From: CAMDPA01 sp965223035 | GTDB lineage: Bacteria > Pseudomonadota > Alphaproteobacteria > Rhizobiales > Hyphomicrobiaceae | NCBI GenBank assembly: GCA_965223035.1 | Contig: OZ244980.1 | Location: 2,976,001-3,040,000 of the forward strand | Direction of reading: 5' to 3' | DNA length: 64,000 nucleotides | Shown: in pieces, positions 26,833 through 36,189 of the stretch | Layout of the letters: each line of letters opens with the position of its first letter | Numbering within the stretch: the stretch's first letter is position 1 | Translations under genes and position numbers: made by a program | The notes under the pieces: generated by a model | What the model saw: the letters and a program-made list of their open reading frames with translations, nothing else | Databases searched by the model: none | What the model was told of the DNA's origin: nothing

Positions 26833-27795
26833 ATGACCACTCTCATCGAGGCAGAGGCTTTGCGAAAATGCTTTGGTCCGATTGTCGCGGTCGACGAAAT
26901 TTCGCTTAAAGTCAGCAAAGGAGAGGTGCTCGGCTTCCTTGGACCGAACGGTGCCGGTAAATCCACCACGATGAAAATGATCAGTGGTTTTCTGGAGCCG
27001 GACTCGGGGTTCGCGTCTATTGCCGGCGTCGACGTCAACACCCATCCCAAGGCGGCGAAAACCAAGCTCGGCTACTTGCCGGAGGGTGCGCCCGCCTATG
27101 CCGACATGACCCCCCATTCCTTTTTGAGCTTCATCGCTCAAATTCGCGGTTTTTCCGGCAACGACGTCACGCGGCAGGCCGATGCGGCGGCTGAGAAAGC
27201 CGGCCTGCTCAACGTCTGGGACCAGCGCATCGAGACGCTGTCCAAGGGCTACAAGCGGCGGGTCGGATTGGCCCAGGCGATTTTGCATGACCCGGAGGTG
27301 TTGATCATGGACGAGCCGACCGATGGTCTCGACCCCAATCAACAACATCACGTGCGCGAACTGATCCGGGACATGGCGAAAGACAAAGCGATCATCGTTT
27401 CAACCCACATCCTGCAGGAGGTCGAGGCGGTCTGCACGCGGGCGGTCGTGATCGACAAAGGACGCATCGTCGCGGACGGGACGGCAGAGGAGTTGTGTCG
27501 GCGCGTGCCCTATCATCGAGCCGTTTCCCTGCGCGTTGATCACGCCACAGCGGGCAGCACGCGCGAAGCGTTGGAGGGTCTGCCGTCGGTGCAGTCCGTT
27601 GAGGTGATCGGGGAACCGAACGGCGCCGTGCAGCTTCGCGCCATTCCCAAGGCCGAGCAGTCGATCGCCACCGAGGTCGCGACCATGCTGCGCGAGAAAG
27701 ATATTTCGGTAGAGGAGCTCTACGTCGAGCGGGGACGGCTTGATGACGTGTTCCGTCAAATCACGACGGCGGAGGGCAGCCAGGGCCATGCGTAA
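26833..27795 (+). CDS. ABC transporter ATPase, GldA-like
   Basis: ATPase subunit of an ABC-2 type exporter. The 320-residue product has Walker A GPNGAGKST at 37-45, a Q-loop region (GYLPEGAPAYADMT), the signature LSKGYKRRVGLAQA and Walker B VLIMDEPTDGLDP. The switch histidine lies in VSTHILQEVE. A C-terminal extension after about residue 220 resembles the GldA group rather than short drug-export ATPases. A strong GAGGGAGA site precedes the ATG. It overlaps the permease gene by eight bases. The substrate cannot be predicted from the sequence. Confidence 0.92.
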   Translation: MTTLIEAEALRKCFGPIVAVDEISLKVSKGEVLGFLGPNGAGKSTTMKMISGFLEPDSGFASIAGVDVNTHPKAAKTKLGYLPEGAPAYADMTPHSFLSFIAQIRGFSGNDVTRQADAAAEKAGLLNVWDQRIETLSKGYKRRVGLAQAILHDPEVLIMDEPTDGLDPNQQHHVRELIRDMAKDKAIIVSTHILQEVEAVCTRAVVIDKGRIVADGTAEELCRRVPYHRAVSLRVDHATAGSTREALEGLPSVQSVEVIGEPNGAVQLRAIPKAEQSIATEVATMLREKDISVEELYVERGRLDDVFRQITTAEGSQGHA

Positions 27796-28522
27796 CGTTC
27801 TGATTATTGCCAAGCGTGAGCTGGGCGCCTACTTCGGCACCCCCTTGGCCTACGTGTTCGCCGTCATCTTTGTGGCGTTGACCGGCGCTTTTGCCTTCTA
27901 TTTTGGCAACTTCTTCGATCGCGGACAGGCCGATCTCACGCCGTTCTTTCTCTACCACCCGTGGCTCTACTTGATCTTGGTCCCGGCCATCGCCATGCGA
28001 CTTTGGGCCGAGGAGCGCAAGACCGGCACGATTGAGTTGCTGATGACGCTGCCGATCTCCCCCTGGGAGGCGGTGGTCGGCAAGTTCCTCGCCGCATGGG
28101 CGTTCATCGGCGTCGCGCTGATCTTGACGTTTCCGATGTGGATCACCGTCAACCTGCTCGGAAACCCCGACAATGGTGTCATCCTTGCGAGCTACCTCGG
28201 TAGCTTCTTGATGGCCGGTGCCTTCTTGGCGATCGGCTCTGCGATCTCGGCACTGACCAAAAATCAAGTGATCGCGTTCGTGGTGGCCTCGGTGATCTGC
28301 TTCCTGTTCGTCATGAGTGGGGTGGAAATGGTGCAGAACACAGCGCGGTGGTTTTTGCCAGATTTCCTCGTGCAGGCCATTGCGTCGCTGTCGTTTCTTA
28401 CGCATTTCGACAAGGTCGCACGTGGTTTGATCGATTTTCCGACCTTGTTCTTCTACCTGTCGATGATCGGGTTCTTCTTGTTCACGAACGTCGTCATCAT
28501 CGAACAACAAAAGGCGGCCTAA
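27788..28522 (+). CDS. ABC-2 type permease subunit
   Basis: Inner-membrane permease of the exporter, 244 residues with about six transmembrane helices. It begins MRNVLIIAKRELGAYFGTPL, the hallmark amphipathic start of ABC-2/GldF-type permeases, and has WAEERKTGTIELLMTLPISP after helix two. The start ATG 27788 lies inside the end of the ATPase gene. A strong GGGAGGG site for the next gene follows the stop. It acts with the ATPase, and probably with the GldG-like and DUF4340 partners. Confidence 0.92.
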   Translation: MRNVLIIAKRELGAYFGTPLAYVFAVIFVALTGAFAFYFGNFFDRGQADLTPFFLYHPWLYLILVPAIAMRLWAEERKTGTIELLMTLPISPWEAVVGKFLAAWAFIGVALILTFPMWITVNLLGNPDNGVILASYLGSFLMAGAFLAIGSAISALTKNQVIAFVVASVICFLFVMSGVEMVQNTARWFLPDFLVQAIASLSFLTHFDKVARGLIDFPTLFFYLSMIGFFLFTNVVIIEQQKAA

Positions 28523-28542
28523 CCGTCAGGGAGGGTAAACAT

Positions 28543-30666
28543 ATGAGCAGTCCGTCAAATCAAGAACCGTCCCCCAACAGCCCTGATGGGCACACGAAAA
28601 CGTCCGTCGCAAAGGCGGGTGACGTCGCGCGCAAGGCCGGTCTCACCGCCAAGGCACAGTCGAAGCATGCCTTCAACAAGGGCGTAGAAGCGTCAAGCCG
28701 GCTGTCACCATCGACCTTGGCCTGGTGCGGCATCGCCTGCGCGGCCATCATCTTGATGTGCGCCAACCTGCTGGCGGGAACCTGGTTTAAGAATTGGCGC
28801 GCCGATCTGACCGAGGATGGATTGTACTCGATGTCACCGTCGACCGAGCGGGTCCTGACATCGATTGACGAGCCGATAACGGTGCAGCTCTATTTTACCA
28901 AGGCGCTCGGTGAGCAGGCGCCCGCCTACGCCACATACTTTCAGCGGGTGCGGTCCTTGCTGGAGCGCTATCGCGACATGAGCGGCGGGAAGCTGCAGCT
29001 CGCGTTCATCAATCCACCACCGTTCTCCGACGCTGAGGACCGAGCCGTGGCATCTGGCCTGCGCGGCATTCGGCTCAATGCCGAGGGCGACATGGCCTAT
29101 TTCGGCCTGGTCGCGACCAATACGACGGATAACGTCGAGCGCATCGGCTTCTTCTCGCCGGATCGGGAACGGTTTCTCGAATATGATTTGACCAAGCTCG
29201 TGCACACCTTGTCGAATCCGAAGAAGAAAGTCGTGGGCCTGATTTCAGGCTTGCCGCTTGAAGGTGGTCCTGGCAATCCGATGACCCGAGGACGACCGAC
29301 GCCGGAATGGGCGATCGTCGGCCAGATCCGAGACTTTTTCGACGTCAGGACGTTGGATCAGACGGTGACGGAGATCCCAGCCGACGTTGATACCTTGGTG
29401 TTGGTTCAACCGACCGAACTGACGTCGAAGGCCGCCTATGCCGTCGATCAATTCGCGCTCAAGGGAGGCCGCGTTCTCGCCTTTGTTGATCCGGTCGCCG
29501 AGGTCAACCGCATGTTGATGGGCGGCATGGGCGGCGGCGGCGAACTCACCGAATTCAAGAAGCTGATCGATGCCTGGGGTGTCGATTATGATGGCGGCAA
29601 GGTTGCCGCCGACATCAGTCATGCGCGCCGGGTCCAGTTTGGCGGCACCGGCGGCCAACCGCAAGTGACCCAATATGTCGCCTGGCTGCAGATGCCTCGG
29701 GCGACGATGGACACCGGTAGTGCGCTGACGGCCGGGGTGGAGAGCGTTAATGTGGCTAGCCCGGGGGCCGTGGCCTCGGCCGACAAAGCCACCACCAAGT
29801 TTGAGCCGATTCTGCGGACGAGTGAGCGTGGCGCCCTGATCGCAGGGTCCAAAATCGGCATGCGGCCGGACCCGTTGGCCTTGCTGCGCGACTATGTACC
29901 CGGCGGCAAGCATCTGATCTTGGCCGCCCGCGTGAGTGGCCAGGCCAAAACGGCATTTCCCAATGGCCCGCCGAAAGACCAGGCGGCCGATATGAAGGGT
30001 GGTCAGGACGCCACCGGCGCAGCCAACAAAGACGCGGCCAAGGCGGATGTTAAGGCCGACGATAAAACCGGCGCCAAGGCGTCCGATCAACAGCTCAAAT
30101 CCGGCAATATCAATGTGATCCTCGTTGCTGATACCGACCTGCTGCATGATCAGTTTTGGGTCGACGAGCGCGATTTCCTTGGCCAGCGCATTCGCTTGCC
30201 GTTCGCCCACAACGCGGTCCTCGTCGTCAACATGATCGAGAACTTGTCGGGCGGCGAAGCGCTGCGTGAGTTGCGTGGGCGCGGGGTCAAGCCGCGTCCG
30301 TTCACCGTGGTTGACGACATTCGTCGGGACGCTGAACAGCGCTTTCGGCGCAAGGAGCAGGTTCTCGAGGCCAAGCTGCAAGACACCCAGAAAAAGCTGG
30401 CCGGGATCGAGCGCCGGGGCGAGGGCGGCAAGGTAATCTTGACCGATAAAGAGCGCGAGGCGATTGATAAGTTTCGCAGCGAGATGTTGGAGACACGGCG
30501 CGAGTTGCGAAGCGTCAAGCTGGCCATGCGCCAAGACATCGATCGGCTCGATTCGGTCCTCAAGTTCGCCAATATCGCCGCCATTCCGCTTTTGATCGGA
30601 TTTGGCGCATTGGGCCTCGCCATCGTTCGCCGCCGGACGGACCGGTCGACGCGGCCTGGTAGCTAA
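28543..30666 (+). CDS. GldG-like ABC-associated protein (GldG/DUF7088 type)
   Basis: A 707-residue protein encoded inside the ABC operon. It has an N-terminal cytosolic stretch, a transmembrane helix at about 63-80, and then NWRADLTEDGLYSMSPSTER, the family signature. A large periplasmic domain is followed by a Lys/Asp/Ala-rich insert (about 475-520), a coiled-coil region (about 600-670) and a C-terminal helix (IAAIPLLIGFGALGLAIV). In gliding bacteroidetes GldG partners GldA and GldF, but homologues occur in many non-gliding proteobacteria. The start at ATG 28543 has a GGGAGGG site; the longer upstream frame overlaps the permease and is rejected. Confidence 0.88.
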   Translation: MSSPSNQEPSPNSPDGHTKTSVAKAGDVARKAGLTAKAQSKHAFNKGVEASSRLSPSTLAWCGIACAAIILMCANLLAGTWFKNWRADLTEDGLYSMSPSTERVLTSIDEPITVQLYFTKALGEQAPAYATYFQRVRSLLERYRDMSGGKLQLAFINPPPFSDAEDRAVASGLRGIRLNAEGDMAYFGLVATNTTDNVERIGFFSPDRERFLEYDLTKLVHTLSNPKKKVVGLISGLPLEGGPGNPMTRGRPTPEWAIVGQIRDFFDVRTLDQTVTEIPADVDTLVLVQPTELTSKAAYAVDQFALKGGRVLAFVDPVAEVNRMLMGGMGGGGELTEFKKLIDAWGVDYDGGKVAADISHARRVQFGGTGGQPQVTQYVAWLQMPRATMDTGSALTAGVESVNVASPGAVASADKATTKFEPILRTSERGALIAGSKIGMRPDPLALLRDYVPGGKHLILAARVSGQAKTAFPNGPPKDQAADMKGGQDATGAANKDAAKADVKADDKTGAKASDQQLKSGNINVILVADTDLLHDQFWVDERDFLGQRIRLPFAHNAVLVVNMIENLSGGEALRELRGRGVKPRPFTVVDDIRRDAEQRFRRKEQVLEAKLQDTQKKLAGIERRGEGGKVILTDKEREAIDKFRSEMLETRRELRSVKLAMRQDIDRLDSVLKFANIAAIPLLIGFGALGLAIVRRRTDRSTRPGS

Positions 30667-30681
30667 TCGAGGGGCATCGCG

Positions 30682-31887
30682 ATGACACCGAAACTGTTTA
30701 CGGGATTGGCCATTACCGCTGTCGCCTCGCTGGTGTTGGCGGCCGTCGTGCACAACAGTTCCGACACCTGGGACCCCGGCGTCGCCGAAGGTGAGAAGCT
30801 GTTCCCAGAGCTTGCCGCAAACGCAGAGCGGGCGAAGTCGATCACTTTGCGCCACAACAAGGACACCCTTGCCTTGGAGCGTCAGGGGGACACGTGGACT
30901 GTCAAGAGCGCCGATTCTTATCCCGCCAAAGCTGAAAAGGTCCGGGCCCTCCTACTCCAGCTGAATAATGCCGAGTTGGTCGCGCAGAAGACGCAGAACC
31001 CGGAACGTTTTGCCCTGTTGGAGTTGGAGGATTTCTTCGCCAAGGACGCCAAGTCGCGCATGGTGTCGGTGAACGATGAAAACGGCAAGGCGATCGCCGA
31101 GGTGATCGTCGGCAAAAGCAGCGCGGAGCAGTTCGCAGCCGGCAAGGGCGGCACCTATGTCCGACGACCGGGCGAGAAGTCTACGTGGCTGGTGAACACC
31201 AAAATCGATGTGCCGACCAACGTCTCCTCTTGGGTGGACACGGTGGTGGCGCAAGTCGATACCGCAAACCTGCAATCCATCCGCGTCGATCTCGGCGGCG
31301 GTCAAACCTTTGCAATCGAGCCGGTAGCTGGCAAGCCGGGCGGCAGAAAGGCCTACAAGCTCGTCGATATGCCCAAAGATCACAAGCTCAAGAGCGATTA
31401 CGTGCTGTCCGATGTGGTCAACGCCTTCGCGCGCATCGAATTGGATGATGTTCGCAAGGCGGGAGATAGACCGGTCGATGCGAGCCGGCAGCAGCAGGCG
31501 GTGTTCAACGCCAAGGACGGTTTAGTCGTCACGTTGACGGTGCGAACCGAGGGTCAAGGCGATGACACGGAGCGTTGGGCGACGCTCGGCGCCGTCGTCG
31601 CGCCGCAGCAAACGGCGTCGCCATCGAAGCCTGCGCCGCCCGGTGGGGACGAACCCGGTGACGCTGCCGCCAGGTCAGACGAGGGTGAAACGGCCAGTCG
31701 AGATGCCGCAGATGTCAACACCGCCGCCGCCAAGCCGGATGCGGCCAAACCGAAGTCGCCGTCGCCCCAAGACCGTGCCGACAAGATCAACGCCAGTGCC
31801 AAAGGGTGGGAATTCAAGCTGTCCAATTGGAAGTACGATCAGATCTTCAAGAAGCGGGAAGACCTGCTCAAGGCCGCCAGCGGCTGA
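30682..31887 (+). CDS. DUF4340 domain-containing protein
   Basis: A 401-residue protein with one N-terminal transmembrane helix (residues 4-22) and an extracytoplasmic domain matching DUF4340: SITLRHNKDTLALERQGDTW, YPAKAEKVRALLLQLNNAEL and YVRRPGEKSTWLV. An Ala/Pro/Asp-rich linker at about 310-370 precedes a final GWEFKLSNWKYDQIFKKRED segment. DUF4340 genes nearly always follow GldG-like genes, as here (15 bases after its stop, with a GAGGGG site), so it is likely a subunit of the same envelope complex. Confidence 0.88.
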   Translation: MTPKLFTGLAITAVASLVLAAVVHNSSDTWDPGVAEGEKLFPELAANAERAKSITLRHNKDTLALERQGDTWTVKSADSYPAKAEKVRALLLQLNNAELVAQKTQNPERFALLELEDFFAKDAKSRMVSVNDENGKAIAEVIVGKSSAEQFAAGKGGTYVRRPGEKSTWLVNTKIDVPTNVSSWVDTVVAQVDTANLQSIRVDLGGGQTFAIEPVAGKPGGRKAYKLVDMPKDHKLKSDYVLSDVVNAFARIELDDVRKAGDRPVDASRQQQAVFNAKDGLVVTLTVRTEGQGDDTERWATLGAVVAPQQTASPSKPAPPGGDEPGDAAARSDEGETASRDAADVNTAAAKPDAAKPKSPSPQDRADKINASAKGWEFKLSNWKYDQIFKKREDLLKAASG

Positions 31888-31920
31888 ACGGCTGGCTACA
31901 ATGATTTCCGCCTGAGCCGG

Positions 31921-31968
31921 ACATGATCCAGCGCTGACATGATCCTGCGCTGACATGATCCAGCTCGC
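31921..31968. repeat. Three tandem copies of a 16-bp unit
   Basis: ACATGATCCAGCGCTG, ACATGATCCTGCGCTG, ACATGATCCAGCTCGC, immediately 3' of the ABC operon. Confidence 0.85.
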
Positions 31969-32582
31969 ACGACGCCTGCGCAGGCGCGACATAATGCGGT
32001 CTTTGCGGCAAGCGCCGCGCTGACGCGGCGGTCGCATTGCGCGATCGCCGCAGGCAAGCGCTTTGTAATGTTATCCACCCCCTTCCACAGGAAAGCGTGA
32101 TTTGCGCATTCCGAGCGGGACGGCGGGGACCAGCTCGTGCAATGTGACGCGTGGGAAGCATGCTTGCGCCGGCTGCTGCGGGGAAGCCGAGTGGAGCGGC
32201 AGAGGCCCGATCCCAGTGCGCGCCGCGCTTCCCATCGGCCCAGCCGCGTGGAACTCAGTTCCGCTCGGCGGGCCGCCTTCAAGACTGCTGGTCGGTTTCT
32301 CCCAAGACGCCATCTCCCGAGGCGCCATCTCCCAAATCGCCATCTTCCCAGGGCGCCATCACGCACAGCGCCATCGTGCCGACGGCGTCTGTCCAACCCG
32401 CGCTTCAGCCGCAACAAGCCAAATCGGCGGCGACGCTTCGGCCTCACCACAAAACGTCAACACACTGCGCACCGACGGGTGCCCGGCCGATCCGATCCGT
32501 GGGCATTGACGCCGCCCATCACCGGCGTGATTGTTGGCGGTGGGGTCGCTTCCGCGACTTGGTCAGCACAAGAGCCTGGCAC
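31969..32582. other. Intergenic region with a degenerate 15-bp repeat array
   Basis: No convincing gene in about 610 bases. At 32307-32380 a CGCCATC box recurs five times at 15- or 16-base spacing (32308, 32323, 32338, 32354, 32369). Open frames on both strands cross this array and read as low-complexity protein, so I do not call them. The open frame that joins the ornithine cyclodeaminase gene from 32151 is not part of that protein. Confidence 0.5.
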
Positions 32583-33677
32583 ATGACTTTGATCCTGAAT
32601 AACCAACAAATCTCCCATCTGGTTTCCATCCAAGACTGCATCGACGTGCTCGAAGACGCCTATCTGGAGTTGGCCGCGGGTCGAGGCGCCTTTCGGCGTC
32701 GCAGCGACATCTGTACGCCCAGCACCCATCCAAGTGGCGGCATCTATGCCCTCAAGTCGATGGACGGTGTGGTGCCCAAGCTCGGCGTCGGCGCCATTCG
32801 CTTGAACTCCGACATCCTCACGTTCCCGACCATCAGCGACGTCAAGCGCCGTGTCAAAATTCCAGCGGCGCCCAACAACCGCTACACCGGCTTGGTGCTG
32901 CTGTTCTCAACGGCGACCGGTGAGCCGCTCGCGATCTTTCCCGATGGCATGGTCCAGCCCATGCGCGTGGCCGCGACCAGCGCGATCGCGGCCAAGGTGC
33001 TTGCGCGCGAGGACGCTCAGATCGTGACGATCCTCGGTTCAGGCTGGCAGGCGCGCAGTCAGGTGCGCGCCATCGTGTGCGTGCGCAACGTCAAGGAGCT
33101 CAGGGTTTACTCAACACGCAAACACATGCGCGAAGCGTTTGCTGAGGAGATGTCGAGCATTGTCAATCGGGAGATCCAGGTGTTCGACGATCCGGCCAAG
33201 GCCGTGGCCGGCGCTGATATCGTGCTCACCGCAACCAACGCGATCGAACCCGTCGTGGAGCCGGAATGGATCGTGCCTGGCATGCACATCTCAAGCATCA
33301 AACCCGCTGAATTCAGTGCCGCCGTCGTCGGCAGAGCCGATGTCGCGGCCACCTTGATGGGCGATTGTGATCCGGTCTTGATCGGCAGCGATGGCGTCAG
33401 CGTGCCGGAGGCGCCCGGCGGCGGCCTGCAGAACCTGGCCGAAGAAATCGGCTGGGCGAGCTTGCCCACGCTGCCTGAGCTGCTGCTCGATCGGAAGCTT
33501 GGGCGCAACGAGTCGCGGGGACGGACCTCCAGATCCCAGGTGACATGTTTTCTCAATCCCCTGGGGTTGGGTTATCAGTTTGCGGCGGTCGGAGCGATCG
33601 TCCATCAGCGAGCGAAAGAGCAGGCCATCGGCCAGGAGTTGCCGACCGATTGGTTCACCGAACAGGAAATTCCATAA
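32583..33677 (+). CDS. Ornithine cyclodeaminase/mu-crystallin family protein
   Basis: A 364-residue NAD(P)-dependent protein of the ornithine cyclodeaminase/mu-crystallin family. The N-terminal motif LEDAYLELAAGRG, the substrate region GVGAIRLNSDILT, and the Rossmann loop ILGSGWQARSQV (about 150-161) are present. The C-terminal VTCFLNPLGLGYQFAAVGA fits too. Members act as ornithine cyclodeaminase, alanine dehydrogenase or imine/ketimine reductase, and the substrate cannot be fixed here. The start at ATG 32583 matches homologues; the ribosome binding site is weak. A standalone gene. Confidence 0.85.
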   Translation: MTLILNNQQISHLVSIQDCIDVLEDAYLELAAGRGAFRRRSDICTPSTHPSGGIYALKSMDGVVPKLGVGAIRLNSDILTFPTISDVKRRVKIPAAPNNRYTGLVLLFSTATGEPLAIFPDGMVQPMRVAATSAIAAKVLAREDAQIVTILGSGWQARSQVRAIVCVRNVKELRVYSTRKHMREAFAEEMSSIVNREIQVFDDPAKAVAGADIVLTATNAIEPVVEPEWIVPGMHISSIKPAEFSAAVVGRADVAATLMGDCDPVLIGSDGVSVPEAPGGGLQNLAEEIGWASLPTLPELLLDRKLGRNESRGRTSRSQVTCFLNPLGLGYQFAAVGAIVHQRAKEQAIGQELPTDWFTEQEIP

Positions 33678-33775
33678 CACCAGCAATCCGTGCACAGCGT
33701 GCCGATGCCCACGTGCACTGCGGCGGCGGAACGGCTCGGCCACTGGCCAACACCGCGCGTTGGGTCGGCTGCACA

Positions 33776-33836
33776 CTAGATCATCGCGCCTTTAATCGGG
33801 ATCGTTCCGATTCCGATTAAAGGCAGGTTGCTCTAG
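33776..33836. repeat. Family 1 palindromic repeat, copy 6 (reference copy)
   Basis: A clean 61-bp copy from CTAGATCATCGCGCC through CTTTAATCGG and CCGATTAAAG to GGTTGCTCTAG. Bounded by CTAG on both sides. It lies 98 bases after the cyclodeaminase stop. Confidence 0.95.
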
Positions 33837-33904
33837 CCATCAAAATTGGTGCCCAATGACACAAACGCATCGTAGCCCGCGTCGCCCGGTCGATGAACAT
33901 CGCT

Positions 33905-34055
33905 TATCTGAAGCCCGTCTGAGTGAAGTGGACCCATCCCGCTCCCCCCGCCCGGCCATGAGGCATGATGTTCTGGGTGGCCGGTGGAGGAACGGGGCAG
34001 GGGAGCGGGCCGGCACGGCTCTTCCGCCAAGGGCGGACATGCCCGAAGCACCATC
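33905..34055. repeat. Family 2 repeat, copy 4
   Basis: CCCGCTCCCCCCGCCCGGCC, then GGCATGATGTTCTGGGTGGC, the inverse arm GGGGAGCGGGCCGGCACGGC and CCGCCAAGGGCGGACATGCC. It keeps the lutB frame open upstream of its real start. Together with the family 1 copy it accounts for most of the 413-base gap. Confidence 0.75.
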
Positions 34056-34090
34056 GAACCGCAGGTCATCGACGCGGTGAAGGCTTAGCC

Positions 34091-35518
34091 ATGCAGATCA
34101 CCACCGATAAATTCAAAATCCAAGCCAGGACCGCGCTCGCCAATGCCCAACTGCAGCGCGCGCTGGCAGGGCTTCCCGGCGGTTTGGTGGCGCAGCGCCG
34201 CGCCGCCTATCAACTGTTGCCGGAATTCGAAACGTTGCGGGCGGTGGGCGCGGATATCCGCGACCACGTGCTGAACAATCTTGATCATTATCTCGAGATC
34301 TACGAGGCGCGTGCGACGGCCGCCGGCGCCAAGCTGCACTGGGCGCGCGACGCAGAGCAGGCGCGCGACATCATTCTCGACATCTGCCGGCAATCCGGGG
34401 CGGAGCGCGTCGCCAAAGGCAAGTCGATGGTGTCGGAGGAGATCGCGCTCAACGGCCACCTTGAAGCCCATGGGCTCGACGTCACCGAGACCGATCTCGG
34501 TGAGTACATCGTGCAGATCAGGAATGAAACGCCCAGTCACGTGATCACGCCGGCGATCCACCTCACCCAGGCGCAGATCGAGCGCGACTTTCGACGCCGA
34601 CATCAAGCGTTGCCGAACGATCGCAAGCTGGAGCAGGCGGCACAGCTGGTGGCCGAGGCACGCGCGATCTTGCGTGACAAGTTTCTGACCGCCGATGTCG
34701 GCATTACGGGCGCCAACTTTTTGATCGCTGAAACCGGCTCCTCGGTGATCGTGACCAACGAGGGCAACGGTGATCTGACGCAGTCGCTGCCGCGAACCCA
34801 CATCGTGCTGACCACAATCGACAAAGTGGTGCCGACCTTTGAAGACATGTCGACGCTGCTGCGGCTGTTGGCGCGCTCAGCGACGGGTCAGGAAATCTCC
34901 ATCTACACGACGATATCGACCGGCCCGCGTCGTGAGCGCGATCCGGACGGTCCAGACGCCTACCATGTCGTGTTATTGGACAATGGTCGCTCGGAACTGT
35001 TGGGCAGCCCGTTGCAGGATGTGTTGCGTTGTATCCGCTGCGGAGCGTGTATGAACCATTGTCCGGTCTACGGCGCGGTCGGTGGACATGCCTATGGTTG
35101 GGTCTATCCCGGCCCGATCGGTGCGGCGCTGACGCCGGCGCTGTTGGGGACCCAGCGTACCGCGCAACTGCCGCACGCTTCGACGTTTTGCGGTCAATGC
35201 GAGGCGGTGTGTCCGGTCAAGATTCCGCTCACCCAGCTGATGCGCCAACACCGTGAGACGGACTTCGCCGCAGGCGGTGCCGGCTTGATGGCGCGCCTCG
35301 GCCTCAAGGCTTGGGCCAGCACCGCGCGCCGACCATGGCTGTACCATATGTTGACCCGTTTCGCGGTAACGGTGTTGGGCGCCTTCGGTCGCCGCCGCGG
35401 CGCCTTCCGGTGGCTGCCGCTGGCCGGTGGCTGGTGCCAACATCGTGATCTGCCGGCCCCCTCGGGACGCACCTTCCAGCAGCTTCATGGCGAGCGTCAG
35501 CGGGGGGTGGAGGGATGA
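34091..35518 (+). CDS. lutB: Lactate utilization iron-sulfur protein LutB
   Basis: LutB is the Fe-S subunit of the LutABC L-lactate oxidation system. The 475-residue product starts at ATG 34091 (MQITTDKFKIQARTAL). It has the LUD domain (GKSMVSEEIALNGHLEAHGL at about 110-129, EGNGDLTQSLPRTHIVLT), then two 4Fe-4S motifs. The first is Cys314, 317, 320 and 324 in CIRCGACMNHCP; the second is Cys367, 370 and 374 in CGQCEAVCP. No lutA precedes it. It overlaps lutC as ATGA. The longer open frame comes from a family 2 repeat. Confidence 0.93.
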   Translation: MQITTDKFKIQARTALANAQLQRALAGLPGGLVAQRRAAYQLLPEFETLRAVGADIRDHVLNNLDHYLEIYEARATAAGAKLHWARDAEQARDIILDICRQSGAERVAKGKSMVSEEIALNGHLEAHGLDVTETDLGEYIVQIRNETPSHVITPAIHLTQAQIERDFRRRHQALPNDRKLEQAAQLVAEARAILRDKFLTADVGITGANFLIAETGSSVIVTNEGNGDLTQSLPRTHIVLTTIDKVVPTFEDMSTLLRLLARSATGQEISIYTTISTGPRRERDPDGPDAYHVVLLDNGRSELLGSPLQDVLRCIRCGACMNHCPVYGAVGGHAYGWVYPGPIGAALTPALLGTQRTAQLPHASTFCGQCEAVCPVKIPLTQLMRQHRETDFAAGGAGLMARLGLKAWASTARRPWLYHMLTRFAVTVLGAFGRRRGAFRWLPLAGGWCQHRDLPAPSGRTFQQLHGERQRGVEG

Positions 35519-36189
35519 GCGAACGGGAGCGGATCCTGGCCCGGGTGGCAGCGGCCGCCAATCGCCACGGCGCGACGGCGGCGCGGCGGGACAACGTGGC
35601 GCGACGGCTGGCCGATCCGATCGCGCACCCGGTGCCGGCGCGGGTGGCCGGTCAACCGGCGGCGGCGTTGACCGGGATTTTGCGGCATTGGCTTGAGCGC
35701 GCCGCCGGCGAGATGCAGGAGCTCGCGACCGCGGCCGAGGTGCCCCGTGCCATCGCCCGCTATCTCGCCAGCCACAACGTCGCGGCCCGGATCAGGATCG
35801 GCGCCGATCCCTGGCTCAATGCGCTCCCGTGGCAAGACGCGCCAGCACTTGAGGTGGTGCATGGACCAGCTGCGGACGCCGACACCGCCAGCGTGACCCA
35901 TGCCATGGCGGCCGTAGCGGAATCCGGCACCGTGCTGGTCGCGTCGGGCCCGGACAATCCAGTGACATTGAGTTTTTTGCCGGCGACCAACATGGCCGTG
36001 GTCGAGCGCGAGGCCATCGTCGGCAGCTATGAGCAGGCGTTCGCGATGGTACGGGCCGCGGCGCTCAAGGACGGTCTACCACGCACGCTCAACATGATCT
36101 CCGGGCCCTCCCGCTCCGCAGATATCGGCGGCATTCCGGTGCAAGGCGCCCATGGCCCCGGTCGATTTTGCCTGCTGGTCGTTGGCTAG
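35515..36189 (+). CDS. lutC: Lactate utilization protein LutC (LUD domain)
   Basis: LutC is the small LUD-domain subunit of the L-lactate oxidation complex. The 224-residue protein carries AVAESGTVLVASGPDNPVTL at about 131-150, EREAIVGSYEQAF, and the C-terminal SADIGGIPVQGAHGPG, all typical. The start overlaps the lutB stop. The TAG stop is the CTAG end of a family 1 repeat. Without lutA nearby, the Cys-rich partner must be encoded elsewhere, or LutBC works with another dehydrogenase. Confidence 0.92.
   Translation: MSERERILARVAAAANRHGATAARRDNVARRLADPIAHPVPARVAGQPAAALTGILRHWLERAAGEMQELATAAEVPRAIARYLASHNVAARIRIGADPWLNALPWQDAPALEVVHGPAADADTASVTHAMAAVAESGTVLVASGPDNPVTLSFLPATNMAVVEREAIVGSYEQAFAMVRAAALKDGLPRTLNMISGPSRSADIGGIPVQGAHGPGRFCLLVVG

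Noticed and set aside
26658..26909. 83-residue plus-strand frame before the ABC ATPase
   Set aside because: It overlaps the ATPase start, has no family resemblance and no ribosome binding site.
29245..30855. Minus-strand 536-residue frame opposite the GldG-like gene
   Set aside because: Antisense shadow; the plus-strand protein has family motifs and operon context.
31896..32450. Minus-strand 184-residue open frame with repeated Gly-Arg-Trp units
   Set aside because: It is the translation of the 15-bp repeat array, has no ribosome binding site and resembles no family.
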